From Lucifuga dentata (lineage: Eukaryota; Chordata; Actinopteri; Ophidiiformes; Bythitidae): a stretch of 64,000 nucleotides of DNA. This document shows, one piece after another, positions 51,901-64,000 of the stretch. The notes beneath the pieces are model-generated. The model was not told the DNA's origin and ran no database searches. It was given only the letters and a program-made list of their open reading frames with translations. The stretch lies in contig VXCM01000408.1 of assembly GCA_014773175.1 (NCBI GenBank), forward strand, positions 1,615 to 65,614, in the 5' to 3' direction. How positions within the stretch are numbered: position 1 is the stretch's first letter; the number at the start of each line of letters is the position of its first letter. The position numbers and the translations under genes were made by a program.

Positions 51901-52930
51901 GCAGATTATGAATGCACCAACTTACTGCAAATAAATATCACGTTTTCAGCAACATTTCACATCATAACTGTACTTTTCTATCTGTAGTTTGCACTGTATC
52001 CAGCTAAGATAACAAAGCTTAATTCAAAGTTTACTGTAGTTGCCTTATATTTACCATATGATATTGAATTTTGCACTAAAGGCAGCAGGTCAAGATTTTA
52101 GAAGTTATACTTTCTTACAGCAATGTGTAGCTTGCAGCAAGCTTCTATCTTGTCATTATCATACTTATGAACACTTACTCAAAGTAAATTAGTCATGTGC
52201 TGATTGCATGCAATACAAATTACAGCTGTGTAAAATGAGACTTATTTTTGCTGATAATTTTGAAATGAGGCCATTTCATTTTGAAGAGAGGGAAGAATAT
52301 AAGATGAGATTTATTTTCCTAAATCTGAGTTTATATTTTATTCTGTTGCATTTACGAAGGGACTAGGTATTTGCCCATGAGGACTGTTGATTGGGAGTGA
52401 TGGGTATGGCAGAGTGATTTGAGAGAGTGACAGAAGGTAGAAAGGGGGCTAACAGGTGGAATGTAAGGTTGTGAGGTGGAAATGATGGGCTGAAAAGAAA
52501 AATAAAGTTAAGTGAACTGGAGAAATCGTCCCTGTGCTGTACTTTGACACACAACCCAAAGAGTAAATGTTCAAAGATTATATCTCAGTATTACAGCTGT
52601 ATGACTTATTCACAAATGACGACCAGTGAGTTTTTTTATGTTTCAGGATGGTTTTATTCTCATATAAAAGTGTTCATGTACCTACTTATTGAGTTAAATG
52701 TCCATGTTTCACTTTATTTGAGCTTGACATATATGGCTGCTACATATTTTTTATATTTCAATAAAAATAATGCACTTTTTAAAATAGCATAATACTGCAG
52801 GAATAATTGCACCATTAACTATATAGAGAGAAAGAGCCGGGTGAGTCCTTCTTCTTGCATGTGTGTTCAGTGCTTGATGTACAGTATACTGTCTTTAGCG
52901 AGCAAGAGGACTCGGTTAGAAAACACACTT
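51901..52930. other. Tail-to-tail spacer between lectin and trpv6
   Basis: Lectin 3' UTR with poly(A) signals at 51930-51935 and near 52500, then the trpv6 3' UTR on the other strand. No additional gene seen. Confidence 0.5.
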
Positions 52931-53977
52931 TTAGACAAATCTGATGCCCTGGTCCTCCTTTGCCTCTTCTTGCTCCATGTCCAAACCTAAAGTGCTGTGG
53001 CGAATCATCTGCCAACCTGTCAGTGACTTCCTGTTTAGGTTAAACCCTCCTCTGGGTTTGGGTCTGAGTCTGGGGGATCCTGGAATTGACTCTTTTAAAG
53101 TGTCAGTCTTCTCAAGCCCCTCCTTCTCTTTACAATTATCATCCTCCTTGGAGAAAGCCTTAACGTAGCGCCGCATTTTTTGCACCATTTGGTCATTTCT
53201 GTCCTCAACCCTGCAAAAAATTATAGTTGACTGCAAATTACAATACTGTAAATCATCAATATATCCAGTATGAGGTTGTGAAATGTAATATTGCTTCAGC
53301 CTTCCTTCTCCACTTCACTCACTGATCTCCTTTTTAACAGTATCAGAAAGCCTTTTACAGCTCACATGGTACATGGCATGCCACAACCTGTTGCATTCAG
53401 GGTGTGTAGGTGGAGATGGAGTGATAATAACAGCACAACAGAATGAGAGCTCTGCCTCTGACACAAAGGACAACATGTCTTGAAGCCACAGTGATGGGTC
53501 ACTGAGATTGTGTTTCATGGATAAACTGGTTTCTCCCTGTGTAAATGGTTTCAGTGCAAAATTGTGAGTCTGAAAAGAATCCATGTCCAGGGCAAGACTC
53601 ATTTTACGGCTTATACTTTTCCTGCTGATGTCAGTGCATTGTAAGTGTGATGTCAGCAGTCAACCATGGATTAGAGAGTTAAACCACATCGCAACCAAAT
53701 ATTTCTGCTACGTTAAGTACACTTTTCCTGTGTTTTTGAGTGTTGTTTTTTTTTTTTACTTAAAAGCCTCTGATTTTGTAGTGCAGTCTTACCGGAGATA
53801 CCAGCGTTCCCTCAGGCCGTAGTCGAGTCCACATACTCCCAGCCGAGGCCACAGGCAGCGGGGCAGCCTCCTCTCCAGCATCAGAGTTGTGGCCACTACC
53901 TATACAACATTAGAAATATAGATATAGATATAGATATAGATACAGATATAGATATATAGATATATTTCTTGATGCAT

Positions 53978-54030
<53 letters not shown>

Positions 54031-56149
54031 CTGTGTCCTCCAAAGCTCGTCTCTCTCCTGGGCCACCCTCCAGTGTGTGTCACTCATCATGGCTATCAGG
54101 AGATTGAGCAGAAGGATGTAGGAGACGACAGAGAAGGTGCAGTGCAGCACATGGACAATAGGGGGAGTAGCAATGGTGTGGTCCACAGGGAGATCTATGA
54201 GGCCTACACTGAGCTCAAACTGGGAGAAGAGGGTGATGGGAAAGGAGCGGTATGATGGGATGGACTCAGGGTCCTGAGTCATATACACTATCCACAGGGC
54301 TGAGGAGGAAATAAACAGACAGTTATTTATTATACAAGTTATAGTACGTCAGGGTTAAAGATTTATTTGAAGAGAATTCTCACAGGTGGAAAAGCCGAGG
54401 AGCACGATGAAACTCAGCCACATGAACTTAGTCAGGTCTCCAAATATAATCTAAGAGGAAATGAAACACAAGATACCTCAGTGGGAAAATTCTTGTAAGT
54501 AAACCTCAAAAACCAAAAAGACAAATGAATACATCCACTTCACAAAAATGCATATGTACAGGTGGTGTATGAAACAACCTCATGAGCTGTTGTAGCATGT
54601 TATCGCTACATGGATATTACCATTGGTGGAGGAGGTATTCAAATCCATTATTTAAGTAAAAAATAGTAGTAAAAATGATTACTTTCACACTATTAAATTA
54701 TATTATAATAAAAAAAATCCCCCAGTTTCATCATGGAGAAATTTTTTCCACATATCAGAGTCAAAGATGGTTGAAGAGAGAAAGGAAGGAAATAAGGAGG
54801 AAATATGGAAATAACAGAAGAATAAAGCAAGGGCTGAAAAAAATAAAGGACAGAGAGAAGCAAGAAATAAAAGAAGAAAAAAGGAAGGAAAGAGGGAATG
54901 TAATGAGGAAATAAAGGACAGAGGGAAGGAAACAAGAAATAAGGAAGGGAAGGGGGAAAAGAAGAAAGTAGGAAAGAAAGAAACAAGAGTGATACGTAAG
55001 TGGAATGATTTCCTTCTGAAATATAATAAATGCAGTAATGGAAATAATTAAAGTACAAGTACCTCAAGATTGTACTTAGTTACATTACTTGAGTAAGTGT
55101 ACTTTTCACCTGTGGACATCTGCAGATATAATATTATGTATATATTATATATGGGCCTACATGTGTCCTACCTTTTGTATCATGATGACATAAGGGCCGA
55201 GCATTTCAAACCCCCGGGCGAAGAACATGACGTTGCTCCAGCCCAGAACTAAACACAGAGCCATCAGCACAGCCTCTCCGTCTAGCCCGCTGGCTCTGAA
55301 CACACACAGCAGCACCACCAGGCAGGCATAGCTGATTCTGCTCAAACCAACAGCAGTAGCAACAGAAAGCTTAGAAAGTATTGAGACTGGTTTGCTTTCA
55401 GAGGAGGTTCACATTGGTTTAAGTCTGTCTTTAGTTTATCCTTGCTGGAGCTCTGCAGACTCTCTCAGCTGTCAGGTTTGGCTCTATAGGCTCAGTAAAG
55501 GCAAAAATGGTGAAAAAATAACTTATAATAAAAATATAACCTTGGGTTTCAGGGCAGGTTAGTATTGACTCAGCTCAGGTAGGTTCCATAAGAAATCTCT
55601 CAGGCTCCGGTGAGAATTTCATGCCTCTCACATTAGCTTTAATTGTCAATTTTGTCCCCAATTTGCAAACTTAGTCCTGCTCTGAGGAGCCAATGTTGCA
55701 GGGCTAAGAAATGAGGAGGAAGGATTTCTATAAACCAGAAACCCTCCCTACTTACATCATGAGGATAAAATCAACACTGACTTTAAAAATGCGAACCTCT
55801 CCTTTAAGTTACTTTTCTCTTGGGTCAGCACTTCAGTGTGTTTCCACAGTGTATGAACTGACTTACAGGATGACATGGAAGGGGCCCCCCAGTGCTGTCT
55901 GGCCAAAGTAGCGCTTTGCCCCCACCCTCAGTATATCTGGTATCTGTTGAATTGGCACAAATAAGATACAGTGAGATGTGTAAGTGCAATGAATTGTAAT
56001 GTATTGTACTGTATGAAGATGAAGCAGGTTTAATAAACTGACCTCCAGCAGCAGGATGACAAAGGCTCCCAGGACGCTGATTATCTCTCCTCCAAGCCTC
56101 AGGCTGTCTTCATGTGTGACATAACTTTCCTGAGGCATGCAGGAAAGTA

Positions 56150-56180
<31 letters not shown>

Positions 56181-59100
56181 ATTATTTGATTGCTTTCTAT
56201 TTGCAGTTGCACCATTTAAAAGTGCAAAAACCCTACTAAAACAAACAAGGTCTAGCATTATCTAGTTAAAACTTTCTAGTGTCATGTACATATAAATATC
56301 TGCCTGTGGTGTAAATGAAGATGTTTTAATAAGATTTCTTGAAAAACCTAGGCACAAAAAACATTATCTGATATGAAAGGACCATACCGGTGATTTGACA
56401 TGTTTGGGCCCAGTAAATGCTACCCTCATAACAGTTACATTAACCAACCTCCAAAGCACAAAACTGTAGTTTTGTTTTCATATTATCTTGTCAAATCACC
56501 TAATTTTTCAAAATCAAATTTCACTTGCTACATTCAATGTGTTTTGCTAGCCAAACACATTGAATGTAGAAGGCCTAAATATAGAAGGCATGGTCGTTTT
56601 AATTTCTCAGGTAAAAGTAGTTTTTTCTCCTGGGACTTTCTTTGGTGGAGACATAAATTGGATTGATCAAATTAAGTAATTTTGACAAAAAATAATAATG
56701 GCATGTTCACTGTGATGTGAATCTCTAGCACGTTTCAAATCTTTACAAACTGATTTTTATAGTGTACTGGAATAACCTGAAACTAATGGCTGCCTGGAAG
56801 GTAGATTGAAAAAATTACAAAATGCTCTGCTACAGTAGCATGCTTTTGAAAATGGTTGGAAATAATGCAACATGTATGTGTGTTGTATTTATTGGACTCA
56901 AACATGCAAAAGCACTGTATGGTCCTTTATAACTAAAAATAAAGATGTCACTTTAGAAATTCAACTCAAAGGTGCTTGAAATAAGATTATTGGTATTAAA
57001 ACAGGGCTACAAATTGTTGTTACATGAAAAATCTTGCCATTTCTCAACACACTTTGAGTGTTTTCTGGACTCGGATGGTTTTGTCCATTTCTGACTCTGT
57101 GTAGTTCTCCGGAGCGTCCTTCAGAGGGCGATACGCACAGCAGAGAGTGAAGGTGCCGATGTACAGGAGATACAAAAGCAGCAGCAGCCTGTCACATGGA
57201 GAGAGAAAGCACAGTTAATAATAATACTACAGTTGTGTAGAGGTCACATGTTTTACTTCAGAGATTGTTTATGCATTAGTTACCTGAAGTAATGTTTTCC
57301 ATACAGGTTCCACTTCAGACTAACCAGCTGCCTCACAGGGGTCACCTCCAGGATCCTCCTCGCCTGGAGAAAAGAATGCTGTTATGTTGTTCCCAGCATC
57401 ACAATAAATACATTCCATTATTGTAGTATATTGTACTGTACCTCTTTCTGGGGACTGCCCACAATGAGCTCCAGCACTGACATATCATCGGCCCATGAAT
57501 CAATCTCTGTCAGGTCATAAAGGTTAGAGGTCAAAGGGCCAAAACTCCACTGGACCACACGTCTTTTATTGACCAGGTGCTGAAATGCCTGAGAAAGTGG
57601 AAAAGGACAGAAGGGATGACAGCAATGAAGACAAGGTTAGTGTAAAAATCTGCTCTACCTTTCATTAAATTATTTTTAAAATGAAAATTATTTTAACCCT
57701 GTGTACATTCTCACCACAATGTTTCCCTCTTTGGCAGCAAGTTTAAAAGGGGTGAGGCCACGGTAGTTGGTGACCATGTCAAGCGGCACCGATTGGTCCA
57801 GCTCTGCATCACGTGCTAAAATCAGGTCAATGGCCTGGCATGCTATTGTCTTGTTTGGCTGCAGAACCAAAATGTGAAGCACTGTGTTACCTAGATAGAG
57901 GACAAGGAACAGAGTGGAAAAGGACAGTTTAGACAAGAGACAGAAGAGAAGTCATAAGGTAATTAACACTTGATACATGAATGTCTACTCATCTAGCTCT
58001 CCTGCAAAGGCTAACATTTCTTACCACGGTAATCCTGGATCCTGGTGCTGGCTCCTGCATCAATTACCATGGAGATAATGTCCTCATTCCCAGCACAAAC
58101 AGCAAAAGACAGGATGTGCTCACCTGTGGACCAAATATAAGTTTTGAAAAACACCTTCTGTTTTTCACTGTTAAAGAAATATAGTAAGATACCAGAGATA
58201 TCAAGCTCATACAAAATTTTAGAAACACTTCTTAACGTAAAGCATTCCAGTACAACACCACCACAAACTACAACCTCAGGCAAATTAAAAAAAAAAAAAA
58301 AAAAAAGAAGATTCCAAGCTTTGATTTTTTGTGTCGTTGGATTACATTAAATTTCACAGATGAACCTAATAAATTTGTATCTCAGGGTATATATGTTTAA
58401 GCACACTTATGGAATTTTACCATAGTATATTAGTCCTCCTATCCTCTTCCTGAAGTACAGTCCAGTGACTCTCGGCGTAGCCACATCACCTCCATGACTT
58501 ATCAGCTGACAAACCAGGTTAATGTTCTGATTCACCACAGCGATGTGGAGAGGAGTAACACCTGACACAGAGGAGACATAAACAGTTACATCAGTCCACT
58601 CTCTCTGTCTTCAATCTGTCTTCTGCTTTTCCACTTCTGCTCTTTTGCATTTCTGCACAACAATAGCCTGTACAGTACAATAAAAGAAAAGACACGTGGT
58701 GCATGTGTACTCATAATGTGTGTCAACCTTGGAAAAGCTCGGAGGTCATGGGTTCATTGATGAGTTCAGGAGCTCCTTCCATCAGAGCCACGGCAGCATC
58801 CAGGTTGTCATTCATCACGGCAGCATGAAGCGCCGTCTCCCCCAGAGCTCCTGGATGAAAATCATACAGCTTACACCTGACACTTCACAAGGCATCACTG
58901 TATAAACTCACATCACAGCAAACCGTCTCACCTCTCTCAAAGATGTTAGTGGAAGCACAGCTTAGCAATTTTTTGATGCAGCCCACACTGTTTTTCTTAG
59001 CCGCAAAGAAAAGTGGAATATTATTTGTTCTGAGGAGAGAAAGACAGAAATAACAGGGATATTTACATACATATAGCTTGGGTTTTACTTTTGGCATAAC

Positions 59101-59270
59101 CCTAATTTTTATCTAATCAATTCACTATTTCATTCTTACTGTTTAGTGTGGAGCAGAAATGTCTCATCCAACATCTCATTCCATCCTTTCCTGTTCTGCA
59201 GGCGAAACCTCAGCTGACTCCACCAATGATTTAGCTCGCTTGGAGCAGATCTGGCCAATGACGGAGACAT
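52931..59270 (-). CDS. trpv6: Epithelial calcium channel TRPV6 (TRPV5/6 type)
   Basis: Sixteen exons, 5' to 3': 59140-59270, 58932-59029, 58728-58850, 58421-58561, 58025-58123, 57715-57890, 57442-57588, 57284-57363, 57053-57188, 56043-56129, 55867-55943, 55172-55337, 54384-54450, 54031-54299, 53793-53899, 52931-53210. They sum to 2184 nt, 727 residues (human 725). The calcium-selective channel absorbs Ca2+ across gill, gut or kidney epithelium. It has N-terminal ankyrin repeats ([51 protein letters not shown]), six membrane segments, an S1-S2 glycosylation site ENYT, pore [11 protein letters not shown], and a strongly conserved post-S6 segment ([28 protein letters not shown]). The filter reads GLID where human TRPV6 has TIID; the key Asp is kept. 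Fish have one gene for mammalian TRPV5 and TRPV6. Start at 59270 follows an acceptor, so a leader exon lies upstream. Confidence 0.95.
53913..53966. repeat. (GATATA)n-type microsatellite
   Basis: Imperfect ATAGAT/GATATA units in the trpv6 intron immediately downstream of the exon 54031-54299. Confidence 0.85.
53980..54027. repeat. (GT)n microsatellite abutting a trpv6 donor site
   Basis: About 23 GT units on the + strand. On the trpv6 strand the exon ends CAG|GTAAC and the intron continues at once as (AC)n, so the repeat starts about four bases after the exon. Confidence 0.95.
56149..56176. repeat. (TTA)n microsatellite
   Basis: About nine TTA units in a trpv6 intron, just upstream (on the trpv6 strand) of exon 56043-56129. 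Confidence 0.9.
56376..56928 (+). mobile_element. Non-autonomous inverted-repeat element, copy 2
   Basis: 553 bp from AAAGGACCATACCGGTG to TATGGTCCTTT. About 29 bp at the ends are imperfect inverted repeats (ACATGTTTGGGCC against GGACTCAAACATGC). A 15-bp perfect internal hairpin (ACATTCAATGTGTTT and its complement) lies near 56530-56570. Non-coding; in a trpv6 intron. Confidence 0.7.
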
Positions 59271-62200
59271 TGATGCCTGATTTGTGACTGAAAGGAAATC
59301 ATTAAAACCAAAAGGGTCAATTTCAGATTAAAAGACATTAAGATACAGTTTGAGCATATAAAACTGCAATGTACCATAGAGTTTAAACTAATCATCACTT
59401 TATCACTCAGGTGATGAGTTATTTGGATATGTTAGTTCTATTTTATGCAAAATAAAACAATAAAACAATTTTCAAATATTAGAAAGCTTACTATTAAAGC
59501 AGGAAACTGGTGCTCCTCTGCCTCTGTTGATATTGGGTCATTACACTGTGTCAAAGTTGGAGACGACACCAAAAGAACGTCCCTCTGACCCGAGGAGAAG
59601 TGAAATTCCAGTGGGAAACCATTATATATGACAGAGCAGTGAGGGAGGAGACATTTGGAGAGGGAGAGAGAATGAATGGGTGGAGGGAAGGAGGATGAGC
59701 AACAGGTAGGCGAGAGTGATAATCAGCAGGTAAACTTTCACAGCTGCTCAGGAATCCCACAGAGATAGTTTTACTTTAAGTTTCAATCTACAAAGAATTC
59801 TTTTATCCTGCAGAAATCACATTATTGGTGTGTAGTTTGACACTTGAAGCCCAGCACACCACCCTGACATCACCAAACCTGTCTGCATTCCACTAACTAC
59901 CACCAAAACCTGCATGACCACTATTACAATTTTGCAACATCATGACAGTCAACACATTGTGGTCATTGTTCCTAGTGAACCATGAAGGAAACCTGTTTGG
60001 AAATTGCAAGAACATACTTTATTCCTGAATGTAGATTTGCTATTTAAACCAGAATTAAGGTGTTACCGTTCACTTTTCATTATTTCTATTGTTCTTCCTG
60101 TGGCTATAACACTGGATAATTTTCTCCAGGTGAAACTGGTGTTATATCATAATTTGATTCGTGGAGTAAATATGATGATGATGTATGATTTTCTAACATG
60201 TTGCATCTCATACACTCACACACACAGCAAACTAGATTCATTCACAGTGATTTAACATGTTGAGCACCATTGATGTGTCAACAGGAATTCTCACAAACAC
60301 TGTAACTGCCACATTCCAAAGACCATAATGATCATTTGGAAGTCAACATCATGTCCGATGAGGGCATGTTACTTTCAAACAAAGGGGCAAAACAACACTG
60401 ATGATGCAATTTGTTTTGTTCTTGGATGAAGATGAAAGTTAATTTGGCCAAAAAAAAAAAAAAAAAAAAAAGAAAAAATCTGGAACTGAATCACAGATTA
60501 TATTTCTATACAGGTGAACCATCTGTAAACTGCTGAATCAGTCAACTTTTACAAAGTTTCAAGTTATCTTGGGTTAGTGTACTGGTATTTTGCCATACCA
60601 TATATAGGTCATGACTAAGTGAATGGTTAGCCACAGGATAAAGATGGTTTAAGAAGACTCTATAGGAAGCCCTGCTAATGGTCGCAGATGTGGCAGTCAT
60701 TTAGTATTGTGGAGATAATAGCTGTTTACCAGAGGCCAAACACCATCTTTAAGCGCTGTCATAAAGACCAGTGGTTTCCATTCTGTTAATGTCTTTATAA
60801 AGACACAATAACACCATAAAAACATGATTCTGTGGTTTGTGTGTGTTTGTGTGTCTACTGTTTCTGGGCATTTCTTTCACAATGCTGTCTGAACTTCATT
60901 TAATACACCACAGCGAATAACTAATTGCAGTTAAAACTACAGCAAAATAATCAATTGCAGTTAAAACTACAGCAAATAATTAATTGCAGTTAAGGTTGTT
61001 GACATATCTGGCACATTTGCATCTATATTTAAGGTATTTGTCATATGCTTATATTCTAAGTGACTAGACAGTAGACAGTAAATGAAGTGAAGATAGATAT
61101 TTGGCAGCGATCGATTAGTCCCTTTCATTTCATTTCCTAATGCTTAACTAAGTTTTAAAAAAACTAAAATTTTCAGTTAATGTCAGCATCTTAATCTTTC
61201 TCCTTAGCTTTTAAACATTTTATTCACACTGAATGACAATGTCACATTTTCATTGATGCTCGTTCCAAATACTCATTGAAGTAATGATGATGGATTTTTA
61301 GTGCTGGAGTATGACCTCAAATGGAAAATTCAACATATATTTTTTACAATTCAATATGGAATATGGAATTTGATGATCTGGATTAGAATTTGTGAGAGAC
61401 TGAATAAAGTTGGCTCTTCAACATGTCTTTGTAAGCATGAGCTCACAGGGGGACAAACTGTTCCTAGAAGTACTTAGGAAATAAAGTATTTCCTTATTCT
61501 TTTACACTGCCAGCCAGCTCTATCTGACAGAATCATGATGAGTTGGTGTAAGCAGTCCAGATCTGCTGATATGATCAGCAGCATGCAATATGGGAGAGAA
61601 TGGTCTGCTGATCCCAACAGATCTTGAACTGTGATTTCACTCAAACCTGCTGATCTGTGAAATCTCAAGACCATGAAGAACTTTCATGACATGTGAAGGT
61701 GATATCAGCACGGCAAGGTGAATCTATTTTCAATTATTGCAACAGAAAATAGCAATACTATCTGTTAAAAATATAACCAGCTAACAGTTTTTCTTATTTC
61801 CCATGATAAATAGCACATGGATAATTCTCAGTGGAGAATAAAGAAGAATTGTCTTCTTATTATTTTCTTATGGCCATAATGCATTTTGAACAGGATATAT
61901 AACTAGACGGCGCTGTGCCATTCCTGAAGAAACCACTTCCTGTTTCTATGGTTCTTGATGTTCAACTCAGTATTTGCTGATAAGTAATCAGGTCATATGT
62001 TGTGATCGCTAACAGCAATCACAGCATTAATGTTCCATTCTTCATTACATCGACTGTATGGAGCCCTGTGATTGGCTGCCCCCCTGCCCCCGATGGAGAA
62101 CCCCCAGAACTGAACTTGGGACTTATATTTCCCAGAATCTTGCAAAATAGGTTAAAAAAAAAAAAANTTTTTTTTTTTTTTTTTTTTTACAAATTTGCAC

Positions 62201-63664
62201 AATTATGGAACAGTGGTGAACACTCAATACAAATAAAGACACATAATTGTGTGTAGCCTGACACACTGGTAATGAAAACCCACACACACACACACACACA
62301 CAGACACATACAAAGCATTATGTCTCCTTCCTTCATGTGTAAATCAGATCAGATATCGTACATCTAACCCATTTCACACATTCACAAGTTTAAATGACTG
62401 TGTCTTTTCTCTATCAAACCAAAAGAAGTGAGGTGTAAAGTGTACATGTAAAGGTGGCTGCTGTTCTGTCCCTGTCACAGGTGGATGCTCCTGTTTGTGG
62501 TTGAGGTGAAATTTGAAGCATATAGGCCCATGGTGAATCTAAAGTCAGAGTGGATTGTACAAACCATGCTGCTGTAAGACCCTAAATATGTCTCTGTCAA
62601 CCAAGGGAAAAGACACATTAGAATTTATAAAAGCAGACAAGCACTGGATGTGTTCATCAGATGGTACACTTGAGTTTTTGCCAACAGTTTTCAGCATTTG
62701 GCTTTATATAAATACAGAGGAAGTGCAATAACTTTACACATAACTCAAAATTACTAGAAAGGCTTTGATTGTCTTCACGCAGTTCTTTGTGAGGAGAGCT
62801 GTTCCCCATAGGGATTTTAAGAAAAACATTTTCATAGTTCATTGTACTTAGTGAGGGGAGATTGAAAGTGGTGTAGGGAGGAACATCGGTGAGACAAACT
62901 GAGCATGTGGGGGAGAGGAGAACGGCGACGAGTATGATTTCATAAGGGTGAAAAAAGAAGGCAAACAACAAAGTGAAATTAGTGAAAATTTGACATATGC
63001 CTCCTTCTTCTCCTCAGCAGTTCCCTGACCTCACTTTGACCTGGACTGCAGCTCCCATAGTGCATTTCTCATCTGTTATTTGAGTGATTGGTCAGAAAAA
63101 GCTCAATACGCGTTTTCACCCCATCTGGTTATAATGTGAAGATTATCAAATGCTGATTCTCTTTTTGTTTTGGCATAAAATGCTTCATCTGTTTCAGTAA
63201 CCAGACACAACAAGCAGAGGAATGTGAAAACCAGAAGAATCCACTGCATAGGTTGTTGGTGGACGTCACACCTCCACCTGCCCCTGTGTCAGGTGGGTCC
63301 TGAGTTGCTGGGCTGCGCTGACAATCTTCCTCTGGTGGCCCAACAGACTCACCCCGAGATTCTGGACATCTCTGCAGAGCACACATGGTAGTTAACTATT
63401 TATGTGACCTGATGATACCTTATATGTAGTGCTACACATAGGTAGCATTACTGCTGATTATTTCCTATGCATACCAAGAATAATCTAGACCATTCCCAGC
63501 CTTTCTTCTTCCTAATTTTCAGGTAGTATCTTGTTTATGGTTGAACTTTATTATTATCCAGAAGGAAGTTCATGTGGCCATAGGTGCATAAATAACACAA
63601 AATAACATGAAACAGACAAAAAAATAAATAAATAAATAAAAAATAACACCTGAATACACATCGT
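59271..63664. other. trpv6 upstream region, no gene supported
   Basis: Presumed trpv6 leader and promoter near 59300-59850, then AT-rich DNA. Contains an A-run (60450-60470), a three-copy minisatellite (60913-60994), an A-run/N/T-run junction (62154-62188) and a (CA)n at 62281-62302. The short open frames at 62657-62971 and 63129-63386 show no family resemblance. Confidence 0.5.
60913..60994. repeat. Three-copy minisatellite, 29-30 bp unit
   Basis: The unit AATTGCAGTTAAAACTACAG begins at 60923, 60953 and 60982 (last copy partial), so the period is 30 then 29 bp. Confidence 0.85.
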
Positions 63665-63958
63665 GTGCACAATGATGGATTACCTATCCCAAGAACGTTT
63701 CAAGTATCAACAAGTTGATTTTAATAGTGCACCAGAATNATGGATTACCTATCCCAAGAACGTTTCAAGTATCAACAAGTTGATTTTAATAGTGCACCAG
63801 AATGAGCTGAAACCAATGGCAGTCTGGAAGGTAAGAAATTTTTTTTTTTAAATTTACCATTCCATTAGTATCCTCTTGGAAATATTGTCAGTAACATTAC
63901 GTGTATGAAAATTGAATATATTAGGTTCAAACATGCAAAATGGATGGTATGGTCCTTT
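63665..63958 (+). mobile_element. Inverted-repeat element, copy 3 (right part only)
   Basis: CTGAAACCAATGGCAGTCTGG and TTCAAACATGCAAAATGG…ATGGTCCTTT line up with the right half of copy 2 in the same order. The left end is not clear. A 64-bp assembly duplication sits inside it. Confidence 0.55.
63675..63803. repeat. 64-bp direct duplication around an N (assembly join)
   Basis: 63675-63738 and 63740-63803 are identical and separated only by N at 63739. An unmerged contig overlap is the simplest reading. Confidence 0.85.
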
Positions 63959-64000
63959 AATTCAATTTTTTGATATAAAGGATGAGTGTGGTCTTTTAAA

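Noticed and set aside
53315..53602. 95-residue minus-strand frame between the last two trpv6 exons
   Set aside because: It falls wholly in an intron with correct splice sites on both sides, and resembles no family.
62657..62971. 104-residue minus-strand frame starting with a hydrophobic segment
   Set aside because: No splice partners, no family match, AT-rich surroundings; best treated as chance.
63129..63386. 85-residue minus-strand frame rich in Pro/Gly/Cys, in a locally GC-richer patch
   Set aside because: No recognisable domain in any frame and no acceptor/donor pair that keeps a frame open.
1..64000. CRISPR arrays, operons, riboswitches, prokaryotic origins
   Set aside because: The window is vertebrate nuclear DNA; no spaced direct-repeat arrays or bacterial signals were seen.

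Overview
The window is teleost fish nuclear DNA. Evidence: short GT-AG exons in vertebrate gene families, a fish-type FISNA-NACHT-LRR-B30.2 receptor, a Tc1-like transposon relic, a BED-finger hAT relic, many (CA)n, (CT)n and (TTTC)n microsatellites, and AT-rich introns. Eleven single-N joins, most inside homopolymers, mark closed assembly gaps. All gene models were built by eye from reading frame, splice sites, phase agreement and remembered family sequences; no search was run.

Layout: styk1 (+, first exon cut off by the window edge; 15-2216) is tail-to-tail with phc1 (-, 3648-8325). An AT-rich gap follows, holding a broken single-copy PD-(D/E)XK nuclease-like frame (+, 11357-12723). Next come a complete NLR gene (-, 14194-19259) and m6pr (-, 23126-24784), whose promoter carries a CLEAR-like E-box. 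Head-to-head with m6pr is a large Dbl-family RhoGEF resembling ARHGEF5 (+, 29257-38925). It is followed by an Atg8/GABARAP-family gene (+, 40673-44180) and a single C-type-lectin-like type II receptor (+, 48992-51900) with alternative 5' coding exons at 45138-45477. The epithelial calcium channel gene trpv6 (-, 52931-59270) is tail-to-tail with the lectin. The last 4.7 kb has no gene I can support.

The products act in unrelated places: Polycomb silencing (phc1), lysosomal enzyme sorting (m6pr), autophagy (gabarap-like), Rho signalling (arhgef5-like), calcium uptake (trpv6), and immune recognition (NLR and lectin). What links them is synteny. STYK1, PHC1, M6PR, GABARAPL1 and the natural-killer lectin cluster share human 12p13, while ARHGEF5 and TRPV6 (with CLEC5A and KLRG2) share 7q34-35. 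In this fish a GABARAP-family gene sits about 0.5-1 kb upstream of an NK-like lectin receptor, as GABARAPL1 sits beside KLRD1 in mammals.

The best leads are this NK-complex-like arrangement, the lectin's two alternative cytoplasmic tails, a styk1 that has lost all three kinase signature residues, the broken RecB/YqaJ-like nuclease frame, an unnamed inverted-repeat element family (three copies), and several perfect hairpins.
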